A stretch of DNA of 9,802 nt, from assembly GCA_001920085.1 (NCBI GenBank), contig MNJC01000033.1, positions 1 to 9,802 on the forward strand. Direction: 5' to 3'. Positions 1-6,502 of the stretch are shown here, piece by piece. Position 1 is the first letter of the stretch. Every line of letters begins with the position of its first letter. This DNA comes from Actinobacteria bacterium 13_1_20CM_4_69_9 (GTDB taxonomy: Bacteria; Actinomycetota; Thermoleophilia; Gaiellales; Gaiellaceae). Under the pieces are notes generated by a model that saw nothing but the letters and a program-made list of their open reading frames with translations, made no database searches and had not been told where the DNA came from. A program made the translations under genes and the position numbers.

Positions 1-253
1 GCTCGTAGCCCTTGACGTTCAGCGCCAGCCCCGAGTACTCCGTTCCATCCCGACGCTCGATCGCGTTCACGACATCCTCGGCGCCGGCCATCTGCGGCAC
101 CGCGTCGGGACGTACGAAGCTCGCCGCCTCGATCCTCGGCAGCCGTGCCGTGCCCAGGCGGTTGACCAGCTCGGCGCGAACCCGCGGCGGGAGCGTCTCG
201 GGCTCGTTCTGCAGGCCGTCGCGGGGCCCGACATCGCAGATCGTCACGCGCAT
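1..253 (-). CDS. mvaB: Hydroxymethylglutaryl-CoA lyase, N-terminal part (3' end beyond the window)
   Basis: The reverse strand reads from ATG 253 and is open to base 1 (84 codons). The N-terminus shows DVGPRDGLQNE (residues 7-17), then IEAASFVRPDAVPQMA (41-56) and NVKGYE at the cut edge. These align in order with the conserved first part of HMG-CoA lyases: the catalytic Arg-Asp pair (R11, D12), Q15, and the Glu/Ser-Phe-Val segment. Family knowledge: the enzyme splits HMG-CoA into acetoacetate and acetyl-CoA in leucine breakdown, using a divalent metal in a TIM barrel. The start lies 2 nt after the stop of the GAF gene, so it is probably the third gene of an operon. The C-terminal catalytic Cys region is not visible. 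Another DRE-TIM lyase acting on a related acyl-CoA is the main alternative. Confidence 0.9.
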   Translation of the reverse strand, partial: MRVTICDVGPRDGLQNEPETLPPRVRAELVNRLGTARLPRIEAASFVRPDAVPQMAGAEDVVNAIERRDGTEYSGLALNVKGYE

Positions 254-255
254 GG

Positions 256-753
256 CTACGGCGCCGCGCGCGAGAGCCGCTCGAGCACCTCGCCGGCGTT
301 GGCCGCCAGCGCCCGCGCGACGTCGACGTCGGCAGGGCCGAACCGCCGCCCGTTCCCGTAGACCTCGACCAGTCCCCACGCCGCGTCCTCTGCCTCGATC
401 GGCAGCATCAGCAGCGAGTCGAAGCCGAGCTCGCCGAGCAGGTTCGTCTCGGCCGCGTCGGCGTCCGGGTCGCCCGTGTACACCGTCTTCGGCTCCCGTT
501 CCTCGATCACCGCCCGCGTGAGCGGAAAGTCGGAGATCAGGTAGCCGTGCCCGAGCCGGGCGAGCCGGCCCTCGCGGCGGTGCTGGACCAGATCGACGAG
601 CAGGTCGCCGATCACCCGCGAGATCGTGCACGCCGGCGCGTCGAGCACGCCGACGAAGGACTCCGCGGTGAGGCCGAGCAGCTCGGCAACGCTGCCCGCG
701 CCGCGCAGCTGCTCGGCGGCGGCCGCGACACTCGACGATTGATCGGCGCCCAC
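256..753 (-). CDS. GAF-domain protein, single domain, 165 aa
   Basis: GTG start at 753, stop TAG at 258-256. Almost the whole chain looks like one GAF domain: a helical N-terminus (about 1-25), a segment around SDFPLTRAVIEE (about 73-84) where GAF sensors often carry a short helix before the binding pocket, then LGFDSLLMLPIE and WGLVEVYGNG, the typical central GAF strands, and a final helix (ADVDVARALAANAGEVLERL). No kinase, cyclase, EAL/HD-GYP or DNA-binding domain is attached, so the output is unknown. It sits 22 nt after the PPOX gene and 2 nt before the HMG-CoA lyase gene. There is no clear Shine-Dalgarno sequence, so translation is probably coupled. It could bind a small ligand or act as a partner protein; the ligand cannot be read from the sequence. 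Confidence 0.8.
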   Translation of the reverse strand: MGADQSSSVAAAAEQLRGAGSVAELLGLTAESFVGVLDAPACTISRVIGDLLVDLVQHRREGRLARLGHGYLISDFPLTRAVIEEREPKTVYTGDPDADAAETNLLGELGFDSLLMLPIEAEDAAWGLVEVYGNGRRFGPADVDVARALAANAGEVLERLSRAAP

Positions 754-775
754 GCGCCGAGTTTACGGCGCGGTT

Positions 776-1180
776 CTAGCCGTCGAACCCGCTCGCGTCG
801 ACCTTCTCCGGCTCGATCAGGACTTTGAGGCGCTGCTCGGTCGGCTTGCGCCAGGGGTACTTGTCCTTGCCGATGTACTTCTTCGCGAGCTTGTCGATCT
901 GGTCGTCCGCGCCTTCTTCGGTCATGCGCGCATGGCCGCTGACGGCGACCCACCTGTATGCGTCGTTCGGGTCGACGACGACCAGCGACGCTCGTGGGTC
1001 GTGCTCCAGGTGCGCGGGCTTCGCGCGGCCGGTCGCAGTGTTGAACGACGGCTTGCCGTCCTCGACGTCGACCCACACAACCGTCGAGTGCGGCGATCCG
1101 TCGTCGCGGAGCGTCGTCACGATCCCCACATACGGGTTCTCTTCGAGGAACTTCTTCTGCGGTTCCTTCAGCTGTGCCAC
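776..1180 (-). CDS. PPOX-class (FMN or F420-dependent) split-barrel oxidoreductase, 134 aa
   Basis: The start is GTG at 1180, chosen because a near-perfect Shine-Dalgarno (AGGAGGT, 1192-1186) lies just upstream. The protein is one pyridoxamine-5'-phosphate-oxidase-like split barrel: PYVGIVTTLRDDGSPHSTVVWV (about 16-37) is the typical first strand pair, followed by FNTATGRAKPAHLEHDPRASLVVV (about 46-69), where the K and the H-DPR stretch match the cofactor-contacting region of actinobacterial F420-dependent PPOX proteins. A basic YIGKDKYPWRKP segment and a C-terminal strand close the fold. The length is normal for the family. Such proteins reduce F420/flavin-linked substrates; the substrate here is unknown. 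It is the first gene of the minus-strand cluster with the GAF and HMG-CoA lyase genes, though no pathway link is obvious. Confidence 0.85.
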   Translation of the reverse strand: MAQLKEPQKKFLEENPYVGIVTTLRDDGSPHSTVVWVDVEDGKPSFNTATGRAKPAHLEHDPRASLVVVDPNDAYRWVAVSGHARMTEEGADDQIDKLAKKYIGKDKYPWRKPTEQRLKVLIEPEKVDASGFDG

Positions 1181-1185
1181 TCGCC

Positions 1186-1192
1186 ACCTCCT
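1186..1192 (-). promoter_or_regulatory. Ribosome binding site AGGAGGT for the PPOX gene
   Basis: AGGAGGT on the minus strand, 5 nt upstream of GTG 1180. It fixes the start of the PPOX gene. It is one of only a few strong Shine-Dalgarno sequences in this window; most genes here have weak ones or are coupled. Confidence 0.75.
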
Positions 1193-1223
1193 GTTGGCCT
1201 CTACCTCGAACGTGCCGAGGCGG

Positions 1224-1229
1224 TAGCGT
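1224..1229 (+). promoter_or_regulatory. Possible -10 element (TAGCGT) for a leaderless BNR-protein transcript
   Basis: TAGCGT fits the actinobacterial TANNNT pattern and ends 8 nt before ATG 1238. A transcript starting about 7 nt downstream would begin at or next to the ATG, which would explain why this gene has no Shine-Dalgarno. I see no convincing -35 box at the right distance, so the call is weak. Confidence 0.25.
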
Positions 1230-1237
1230 CTTCCCGG

Positions 1238-2281
1238 ATGGGCGTCGTCTTACCCGTCGGGACGCGCAAGGGGCTCTTCCTCCTCCGGAGCGACGACCGC
1301 ACGAAGTGGGAGGTCGAGGGCCCGCTGCTGGAGGGCTGGGCGGTCTACCACGCGATCGTCGACCCGCGTGACCGCACGCTCCATGCCGCCACGAACAACC
1401 CGTTCTACGGCGCGAGCGCGCATCGTTCGTCCGACGGCGGCAAGAGCTGGGAGCGCGCCGACGAGCTGGGCCTCCCCGAGGACGGCGAGCTCAAGCTCAA
1501 CGCGACGTGGCACGTCGAGCCCGGCCGCGACTCGGAGCTGTGGCTCGGCGGCGACCCCGGCGTCCTGTTCCGCTCCGGCGACGGCGGCCGGACGTGGCAG
1601 CTGAACCAGGGGCTGTTCGAGCATCCGACGCGCGACCGCTGGCAGCCTGGCGCTGGGGGCATGTGCACTCACTCGATTCAGCTCGTCGACGGTGCCATGT
1701 ACGTCGCCATCTCTGCTGCCGGCGCCTTCCGGAGCGAGGACGGCGGTGACACCTGGGCCCCGATCAACAAGCACGTCGCGGCGGAGTTCATGCCGGACCC
1801 ATATCCCGACGTCGGGCAGTGCGTGCACAAGCTGCTGGTGCATCCCAAGCAGCCGGAGCGGATCTGGCAGCAGAACCACTGCGGCGTCTACCGCTCGGAC
1901 AACCGCGGCGACGACTGGCAGCGCCTCGACGGCAACGGCCTCCCCACCAGCTTCGGCTTCGCGCTCGCGCTCGACCCGGACGACCCCGACGTCGCGTACG
2001 TCATCCCCGAGCAGTCGCAGGAGCATCACTACACCGCCGACGGCCGCCTGGGCGTGTATCGGACGGGTGACGGCGGCGCGTCATGGGAGCTCGCGTCGGA
2101 CGGCCTGCCCGAGCGCGCATGGGTCGCTGTGCTGCGCGAGGGCCTGGCGTACGACGACGACGCGATCTACTTCGGCACGCAGAGCGGATCCGTCTGGACC
2201 GCGCCGCGCGGCGCGGCTCGGTGGACGGAAGCCGCGCGCGACCTGCCGCCGATCCTGTCGGTCGAGGCCGCCCCGGCATAG
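1238..2281 (+). CDS. BNR/Asp-box beta-propeller protein (sialidase-like fold), 347 aa
   Basis: Five Asp-box motifs (S/T-x-D-x-G-x-x-W) stand at about residues 64-71, 113-120, 166-173, 220-227 (variant SDNRGDDW) and 276-283, spaced about 50 residues, so the protein is a beta-propeller of the BNR / WD40-YVTN-like group often labelled 'glycosyl hydrolase' or 'photosystem II stability factor-like'. The reading frame stays open upstream to 932, but that part overlaps the PPOX gene antisense; ATG 1238 starts MGVVLPVGTRKGLFLL, the usual first propeller strand. No signal peptide is seen, so it is probably cytoplasmic. Catalytic sialidase residues cannot be recognised and hydrolase activity is doubtful. 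Its stop TAG shares one base with the GTG of the MoaD-like gene, implying translational coupling and a joint function. Confidence 0.85.
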   Translation: MGVVLPVGTRKGLFLLRSDDRTKWEVEGPLLEGWAVYHAIVDPRDRTLHAATNNPFYGASAHRSSDGGKSWERADELGLPEDGELKLNATWHVEPGRDSELWLGGDPGVLFRSGDGGRTWQLNQGLFEHPTRDRWQPGAGGMCTHSIQLVDGAMYVAISAAGAFRSEDGGDTWAPINKHVAAEFMPDPYPDVGQCVHKLLVHPKQPERIWQQNHCGVYRSDNRGDDWQRLDGNGLPTSFGFALALDPDDPDVAYVIPEQSQEHHYTADGRLGVYRTGDGGASWELASDGLPERAWVAVLREGLAYDDDAIYFGTQSGSVWTAPRGAARWTEAARDLPPILSVEAAPA

Positions 2282-2538
2282 TGGCGATCGTCCTGCTCCC
2301 CGCGGTGCTCGCGGCGGAGGCGGGCGGGCAGAAGCGGTTCGAGCTCGAAGCCGCGACGGTCGGCGACGCGCTGCAGCAGCTGCCCGTGCGCAATCTCCTC
2401 TTCGACGAGCGCGGCGAGTTGCGCCGCCTGATCAACGTGTTCGTCGACGGTGTCGATGCCCGCGGCGGGCGGCTGCTCGAGGAGCCGTTGCAGCCGGGCT
2501 CGGAGGTCCGAGTCGTGGGCGCGGTCGCCGGGGGCTAG
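2281..2538 (+). CDS. MoaD/ThiS-like ubiquitin-fold protein with C-terminal Gly-Gly, 85 aa
   Basis: GTG 2281 shares its G with the upstream stop (TAGTG). The protein has the beta-grasp pattern of MoaD/ThiS: a first strand ending near LPAVLAAEAGG, RFELEAATVGDALQQLP (helix 1), RRLINVFVDGVDAR (the conserved N-V-F-V-D-G turn), EEPLQPGSEVRVVGAVAGG. It ends exactly in Gly-Gly, the residues that are adenylated and then thiocarboxylated or conjugated in this family. Molybdopterin synthase small subunit is possible, but no moaE, moaA, moeB or thiamin gene is in view. The coupled partner is the BNR propeller instead, so a sulfur-carrier or protein-modifier role linked to that partner is an alternative. 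The family is certain, the exact role is not. Confidence 0.85.
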   Translation: MAIVLLPAVLAAEAGGQKRFELEAATVGDALQQLPVRNLLFDERGELRRLINVFVDGVDARGGRLLEEPLQPGSEVRVVGAVAGG

Positions 2539-2577
2539 CAGGTCAAGGCCGTCCGGGCCGGTGCCGATTCTTGTTCG

Positions 2578-3165
2578 GTGCGGCTCATCGCAGCAGCCCT
2601 CCTGATCATCGGCGCGCTCGCGGCGGTCGGCTTCGCCCGGCGCGAGGACCGCATCCGCCAGCAGACGACACTCGCCGCGATCGCGACCGAGCTCGCCGGC
2701 CGTCCGGTCGGCGTCCACTGCCCCGGCTTCCTGAGGTCGCTGGTCGACACGCGCGGCGAAGCCGGACGCGTCGCCTTCGGGCCCGATGGCCGTCCGGCGA
2801 ATCACACGGATCTTGCGCCGGCAACGTGCTCCGCGCTGCGCCAGCTCGACCGCGTCGACTTCACCTGCATCGAGCGCGGCGACTGCGGGTTCAAGGAGTT
2901 CAAGGCGGCATGGGCCGCACACACGCTCGCGCACGAATCGTTCCACCTGCGCGGCTTCCAGGACGAAGGCATCGCCGAGTGCTACGCGCTGCAGAACACC
3001 GCGTTCGTCGCCGAGCGACTCGGGGTGCCGACCCGGCAGGCGCAGGAGCTGCAGGCCTGGCTCTACAAGGACGGCTATCCGAACGAGCCCGAGGACTACC
3101 GGTCGTCGAACTGCTACGCCGGCGGCCCGTTGGACCTCCGCCCGCAATCAGCCCTCTTCCCATAA
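2578..3165 (+). CDS. Membrane-anchored or secreted protein with HExxH motif (putative metallopeptidase), 195 aa
   Basis: GTG 2578 opens with a short basic start and a hydrophobic stretch (about residues 3-20) ending in ARRED, which looks like a signal anchor. The outer part contains HESFH at 119-123 (bases 2932-2946), a match to the zinc-binding HExxH motif, followed by acidic residues E130 and E134 in DEGIAECYA that could give the third ligand, as in gluzincins. Six cysteines (48, 84, 97, 103, 135, 179) lie outside the anchor, suggesting disulfides. I do not recognise a named family, and the short length means peptidase activity is inferred from the motif only. There is no Shine-Dalgarno; the gene follows the MoaD-like gene by 39 nt and may belong to the same transcript. 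Confidence 0.75.
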   Translation: MRLIAAALLIIGALAAVGFARREDRIRQQTTLAAIATELAGRPVGVHCPGFLRSLVDTRGEAGRVAFGPDGRPANHTDLAPATCSALRQLDRVDFTCIERGDCGFKEFKAAWAAHTLAHESFHLRGFQDEGIAECYALQNTAFVAERLGVPTRQAQELQAWLYKDGYPNEPEDYRSSNCYAGGPLDLRPQSALFP

Positions 3166-3166
3166 G

Positions 3167-3201
3167 GGACGTGTCTTCGGGACAGTCCCTAAGACACGTC
3201 C
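3167..3201. repeat. 35-nt near-perfect palindrome between convergent genes (possible two-way terminator or dispersed element)
   Basis: Arms 3167-3183 and 3185-3201 are complementary at 16 of 17 positions around a single central base (A3184); the one mismatch is C3178 against T3190. The outer part alone is a perfect 11-bp stem (GGACGTGTCTT / AAGACACGTCC) and the inner part is GGGAC-A-GTCCC. It starts 2 nt after the TAA of the HExxH gene and ends 11 nt before the stop of the convergent lipoprotein gene. The position fits a bidirectional terminator, but there is no T-run. The modular GGGAC/GTGTCTT design also fits a REP-like element; copy number in the genome cannot be seen here. Confidence 0.7.
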
Positions 3202-3217
3202 GTAGCGGCGCCTACGG
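3200..3217 (-). terminator. Hairpin overlapping the stop of the BMP lipoprotein gene
   Basis: CCGTAG (3200-3205) and CTACGG (3212-3217) form a perfect 6-bp stem with a 6-nt loop. The lipoprotein stop codon (3214-3212) lies inside the stem, and two bases are shared with the neighbouring palindrome, so the two structures compete. No T-run follows, so termination is only a possibility. Confidence 0.35.
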
Positions 3218-4246
3218 GACTTCTGTCGGAATGTTCTTGATCTTGCCGCTGATGATGTCGGCGCGGACCTGGTTGATCTTCGCAACCTCGGACTGCGGCA
3301 CCTTCGGCGAGATCTTGCCGATGCCGACGCCGTTGTCCTTGAGGCCGAAGACGATGTTGCCGCCCTTGAACTTCCCGTCCACGACGAGCTTGATCGCGTC
3401 GTACACGGCGGTGTCGACGCGCTTCACCGCGCTCGTGAGGATGTGCGGGCCCAGGAACGCCTGGTCGGCGTCGACGCCGATGCCCCACACCTGCTTCTCC
3501 TTCGCGGCGTCGAGCGCGCCCAGGCCGCAGCCCCCGGCGACCTGGAAGACGACGCCCGCGCCCTGCTCGATCTGGTTGAGCGCGACCTGCTTGCACTTCG
3601 CCTGGTCGGAGAAGTCCTGCGAGTACCCGTTCAGGGTCTTGATCCCCGGGTCGGCCGCCTTCGCGCCCGCCTGATAGCCCGCGATGAAACGGTCGACGGG
3701 CGGTTGCTTCTGGCCGCCGACCGAGCCGATCACGTCCGGGCCCGGACGCCGCTTCTCCTCGAGCGCCGCGAGGTAGCCGACCAGGTAGCCCGTTTCCTGC
3801 TCCTTGAACAGCAGGCCGAGCAGGTTCGGCGGCTTGTGAGGCTCTGTCGTCTGGTCGACGTCGACGATCGAGAAGTTCGATTTCGGGAAGTTCGCCGCCG
3901 CCGTGTCGATCGCGGTCGCTTCGGTGAAGCCGACGCCGATCGTCAGGTTGTAGCCCTGCCGGGCGAACGTGGAGAGGTTCGGGACGTAGTCCTGCGTGGA
4001 CTTCGCCTGAAAGACCTGCGTCCGGACACCGAGCTCGCGCTGCGCACGCTGGAGCCCGACATACGAAAGGTGATTGAAACCGCGGTCGTTGAGCCCGCCG
4101 ATGTCGGTCACGAGGCCGATCTTCTTGCCGGCGCCGGGCTTCCCGCTGCCGGCGGTGGTTGTCGACGAGCTGCTGCTGCTCCCGCTGCCGCCACAACCGG
4201 CGGCGAGCAGTGCGGCAACGCCGGCGAATACGAGCGATCTCTTCAT
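3212..4246 (-). CDS. BMP-family (PnrA-like) ABC-transporter substrate-binding lipoprotein, 344 aa
   Basis: ATG 4246, preceded by GGAAAGG at a suitable distance. Residues 1-18 are a lipoprotein signal peptide ending AAGC, with C18 as the lipidated residue, followed by a Ser/Thr/Gly-rich linker (about 19-42). The mature part carries the BMP landmarks in order: GLVTDIGGLNDRGFN (about 44-58), IGVGFTEATAIDTAA, then GVDADQ and LTSAVKRVDTAVYDA near the C-terminus. Members bind nucleosides or similar small molecules outside the membrane and hand them to an ABC importer. The length is normal. No ATPase or permease gene lies beside it in the window, so it is either an orphan or works with a transporter elsewhere. 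The ligand cannot be assigned. It is divergent from the broken Nudix gene. Confidence 0.92.
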   Translation of the reverse strand: MKRSLVFAGVAALLAAGCGGSGSSSSSSTTTAGSGKPGAGKKIGLVTDIGGLNDRGFNHLSYVGLQRAQRELGVRTQVFQAKSTQDYVPNLSTFARQGYNLTIGVGFTEATAIDTAAANFPKSNFSIVDVDQTTEPHKPPNLLGLLFKEQETGYLVGYLAALEEKRRPGPDVIGSVGGQKQPPVDRFIAGYQAGAKAADPGIKTLNGYSQDFSDQAKCKQVALNQIEQGAGVVFQVAGGCGLGALDAAKEKQVWGIGVDADQAFLGPHILTSAVKRVDTAVYDAIKLVVDGKFKGGNIVFGLKDNGVGIGKISPKVPQSEVAKINQVRADIISGKIKNIPTEVP

Positions 4247-4289
4247 CCCGAACCTTTCCGCTAAGGTTTGCGACTATGGGGCGAAAACC

Positions 4290-4869
4290 GTGAGGGAGCT
4301 TAGCAGCGCGCACCCTACCCCCGCTCAGGTCAGCCTCGCGGTGGTGCTGCAGGTCCGCGGCGGCGACCTTCAGGTGTTGCTCTGGCAGCGCGCGCAGGAC
4401 CCGTTCGCCGGCAGCTGGGCGCTGCCAGGCGGCTACCTCGAGCCGGGCGAGACGCTCGAGCAGTCCATCCGGCGCCACCTCGCGGAGAAGGTGGACGTGC
4501 GCGAGCTCGCACACCTCGAGCAGCTCGAGACGCGCAGCGAGCCCGAACGGACACCGCACGAGTGGCAACTCGCGACCGCGTATCTCGGCCTCGTTCCGAG
4601 CGACGGGAACCCGCGCGTGCCCGACGACACGGAGTGCGGAGTTGCGCGATCTCTACGCGGCAGCGCTCGGCCACGACGTGTCGGCGACAAATCTCCAGCG
4701 CGTGCTCCTGCGGCGCGGCGTGCTCGAGTCGACCGGCCGGCTGCGCGCGTCGGGGCCGACCGGCGGCCGTCCGGGGGCGCTGTTCGGGTTCCGCACGCGC
4801 ACCCTCGAGGTGACGGATCAGTTCGCGGTCCTGCGGCCGCCTGGACCTGCGCGCGCCTCGGTCGCGTAA
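4290..4869 (+). pseudogene. Broken NrtR-like Nudix regulator: internal deletion plus frameshift
   Basis: From GTG 4290 one frame gives a Nudix N-terminal half: AVVLQVRGGDLQVLLWQRA, then the Nudix box region GGYLEPGETLEQSIRRHLAEKVDV, and EWQLATAYLGLVP, running to VPDDTE near 4636. From about 4639 a different frame gives the typical C-terminal winged-helix part of NrtR-like proteins, ELRDLYAAALGHDVSATNLQ to the TAA at 4869. The expected middle (the end of the Nudix fold and the linker, which I estimate at 45-50 residues from memory of relatives) is missing. The join carries two copies of CGGAGT (4630-4635, 4637-4642). The Nudix box itself is degenerate (REUxEE reads RHLAEK), as in NrtR regulators that sense NAD-related ligands instead of hydrolysing them. 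An assembly error is the alternative to a real pseudogene. Confidence 0.75.
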
Positions 4870-4887
4870 TCCTCTGAATGGACCTTG

Positions 4888-5424
4888 ATGGCGGGCTCCG
4901 AACGCGATGACCGCGCGTGGGTGCGGGGCGCGCAGCGCGGCTCGGCCGCGGACCTCGAGGCGCTGTTCAGACACCACTGGCCGCGTGCCTACCGCGCCGC
5001 CTACCTCGTCGTGCACGACGCGGCAGCGGCCGAGGACATCGCGCAGGAGGCGTTCCTCGCCGCCGTGCGCGCGCTCGACCGCTTCGACCGCGGTCGCCCG
5101 TTCGGCCCGTGGCTGCACCGCATCGTCGTCAACCGCGCAATCGACTGGTCACGCGCGCGTGCGCTCCGCCGGGAGGCCGGCGACGCGGCTCTCGACAGCG
5201 TCGCCGCGGAACGCCCTCCGGACAACCCCCACGCCCGCTCGCTCGCGGCGGCGCTCGCCGAGCTCTCGCCGGAGCACCGCGCCGTGATCGTCCTGCGACA
5301 CCTGCTCGAGTACACGCCCGGAGAGATCGCCGAGCTGACCGGACTTCCGCGCGGGACCGTGAACTCGAGGCTCCGCCGCGGCCTCGACCACCTCGCGGCA
5401 CGCCTCGGGGAGGACGTGCATTGA
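4888..5424 (+). CDS. ECF-type RNA polymerase sigma factor, 178 aa
   Basis: The start is ATG 4888 (a TTG one codon earlier is also possible). Region 2 runs from about residue 18: LEALFRHHWPRAYRAAYLVVHD, then AEDIAQEAFLAAVRALDRFD, and the region 2.3/2.4-like PFGPWLHRIVVNRAIDWSRAR. Region 4 follows a short linker: LAELSPEHRAVIVLRHLLEYTPGEIAELTGLPRGTVNSRLRRGLDHL, with the helix-turn-helix that contacts the -35 element. The size and the two-region layout match ECF sigma factors. No C-terminal extension is present. The TGA overlaps the TTG start of the following membrane propeller by four bases (TTGA), so the two are made together; the neighbour is a good candidate for its anti-sigma or sensor partner. 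The ECF subgroup is not assigned. Confidence 0.95.
   Translation: MAGSERDDRAWVRGAQRGSAADLEALFRHHWPRAYRAAYLVVHDAAAAEDIAQEAFLAAVRALDRFDRGRPFGPWLHRIVVNRAIDWSRARALRREAGDAALDSVAAERPPDNPHARSLAAALAELSPEHRAVIVLRHLLEYTPGEIAELTGLPRGTVNSRLRRGLDHLAARLGEDVH
5407..5413 (+). promoter_or_regulatory. Ribosome binding site GGGGAGG inside the sigma gene
   Basis: GGGGAGG lies in the last codons of the sigma factor gene and is separated by 7 nt from TTG 5421. This decides in favour of the TTG start over the internal ATG 5463 for the following gene. Confidence 0.6.
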
Positions 5425-6494
5425 GCAGGTGGCGCGATCCCGCTCCCGGCGAGCGCGACAGCATGAGCCGCAGCTGGGAGGTCGTGCGCCGGGCGTACGA
5501 GGAACGGCTGCCGGCGCCGACTCGCCGGGACCTGCGCCCACTGATTGCGATCGCTGCGGCGGTCGCGATCCTCGCAGCCGCGCTGAGCCCGCCCGGTCAC
5601 GCGGTCTGGGGCTCGCTGCGTGACGCCGTTGGCAACGAGGATCATCTGGTCGCGCTCCCCACCGCCGGGCGCGTGCTCGTCAACACTCGCGACGGCGCGT
5701 GGGTCGTGAGCGCCGACGGCTCGAAGCGGTTCCTGAGCGACTATCGCGACGCGGCGTGGTCGCCGCACGGCCTGTACCTCGCGGCGGCCCGCGGGAACCA
5801 GCTCTTCGCGCTCGAGCCGAACGGCAAGGTGCACTGGAAGCTCGCGCGCCGCGGCGGCGTCCATTCGCCGCAATGGTCGTACGAGGGCTTCCGGATCGCG
5901 TACTTCGCCGGCGGCGCGCTCCGCGTCGTCAACGGCGACGGAACGGCCGACCGCCTTCTGACACGCGATGCACGGTCGGGCGTATTGGCATGGCAGCCGG
6001 GGACGCACTCACTCGCGTATGTCAACCGCGCAGGGAACATCGCGATCACGAATGTCGACCGCCCGCGTTCGACCGCGCACGTCCGCACGCGCCTGTCGCC
6101 GTTGCACCTCGAGTGGACGGCCGACTCGAGGCTGGTCGCGGTCGGGCCGCGCGGCGTCGGCATCTTTGCGAGGCGCGGACCACAGCTGCAGCGAATCGGC
6201 GTGACGGGTCGGATCACGGCGGGGTCGATGTCTCCCGACGGTCGGCGCCTCGCCCTCGTGGAGCTGCGCCGCGGGCAGAGCTCTGTCCACGTCGGCAGCA
6301 AGACGGTCTTCACCGGCACGGGCGTGATTGCGAACCTGGCCTGGTCGCCCGACGGACGCTGGCTGTTGCTCAACTGGCGCGGCGCCGACGAGTGGCTCTT
6401 CCTGCGCACACCGGCGAAGAAGGTCGTGACTGTGCCCAACGTCCGCGGCACGTTCGGCGACGGTGCGATGCTCGCGGGCTGGTGCTGTCCGTAG
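5421..6494 (+). CDS. Membrane-anchored WSPDG-type beta-propeller, putative partner of the ECF sigma factor, 357 aa
   Basis: TTG 5421 overlaps the sigma stop. Residues 1-39 are basic/amphipathic (RSWEVVRRAYEERLPAPTRR) and would be cytoplasmic. Residues about 40-56 are a single hydrophobic segment (LIAIAAAVAILAAALS). The rest is extracytoplasmic and holds six propeller motifs of the TolB/PD40 kind: AAWSPHG, PQWSYEG, LAWQPGT, LEWTADS, GSMSPDG and LAWSPDG. The domain order (short inside part, one membrane span, large outside sensor) and the coupling to an ECF sigma gene fit an anti-sigma factor or signal sensor. However, I do not see the zinc-binding HxxxCxxC motif of ZAS-type anti-sigma domains, so the inhibitory role is inferred from context. 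It ends in CCG-TAG within a small hairpin (6489-6507). Confidence 0.85.
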   Translation: MSRWRDPAPGERDSMSRSWEVVRRAYEERLPAPTRRDLRPLIAIAAAVAILAAALSPPGHAVWGSLRDAVGNEDHLVALPTAGRVLVNTRDGAWVVSADGSKRFLSDYRDAAWSPHGLYLAAARGNQLFALEPNGKVHWKLARRGGVHSPQWSYEGFRIAYFAGGALRVVNGDGTADRLLTRDARSGVLAWQPGTHSLAYVNRAGNIAITNVDRPRSTAHVRTRLSPLHLEWTADSRLVAVGPRGVGIFARRGPQLQRIGVTGRITAGSMSPDGRRLALVELRRGQSSVHVGSKTVFTGTGVIANLAWSPDGRWLLLNWRGADEWLFLRTPAKKVVTVPNVRGTFGDGAMLAGWCCP

Positions 6495-6502
6495 CCCTCT
6501 GC

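Noticed and set aside
932..1237. Upstream extension of the BNR reading frame by 102 codons
   Set aside because: It lies antisense to the well-supported PPOX gene, the residues are Arg-rich and not propeller-like, and ATG 1238 begins exactly at the first propeller strand.
2539..2577. Promoter or terminator between the MoaD-like and HExxH genes
   Set aside because: Only a weak GGCC/GGGCC pairing and no TANNNT box at a useful place; nothing can be supported.
1692..3674. 660-codon plus-strand open frame
   Set aside because: It is a shadow in GC-rich DNA across several real genes; its translation is rich in Arg/Ser/Thr and shows no domain, while the other frames show clear families.
4247..4289. 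Divergent promoters between the lipoprotein and Nudix genes
   Set aside because: Promoters are expected here, but neither strand shows a convincing -10/-35 pair that I can place.
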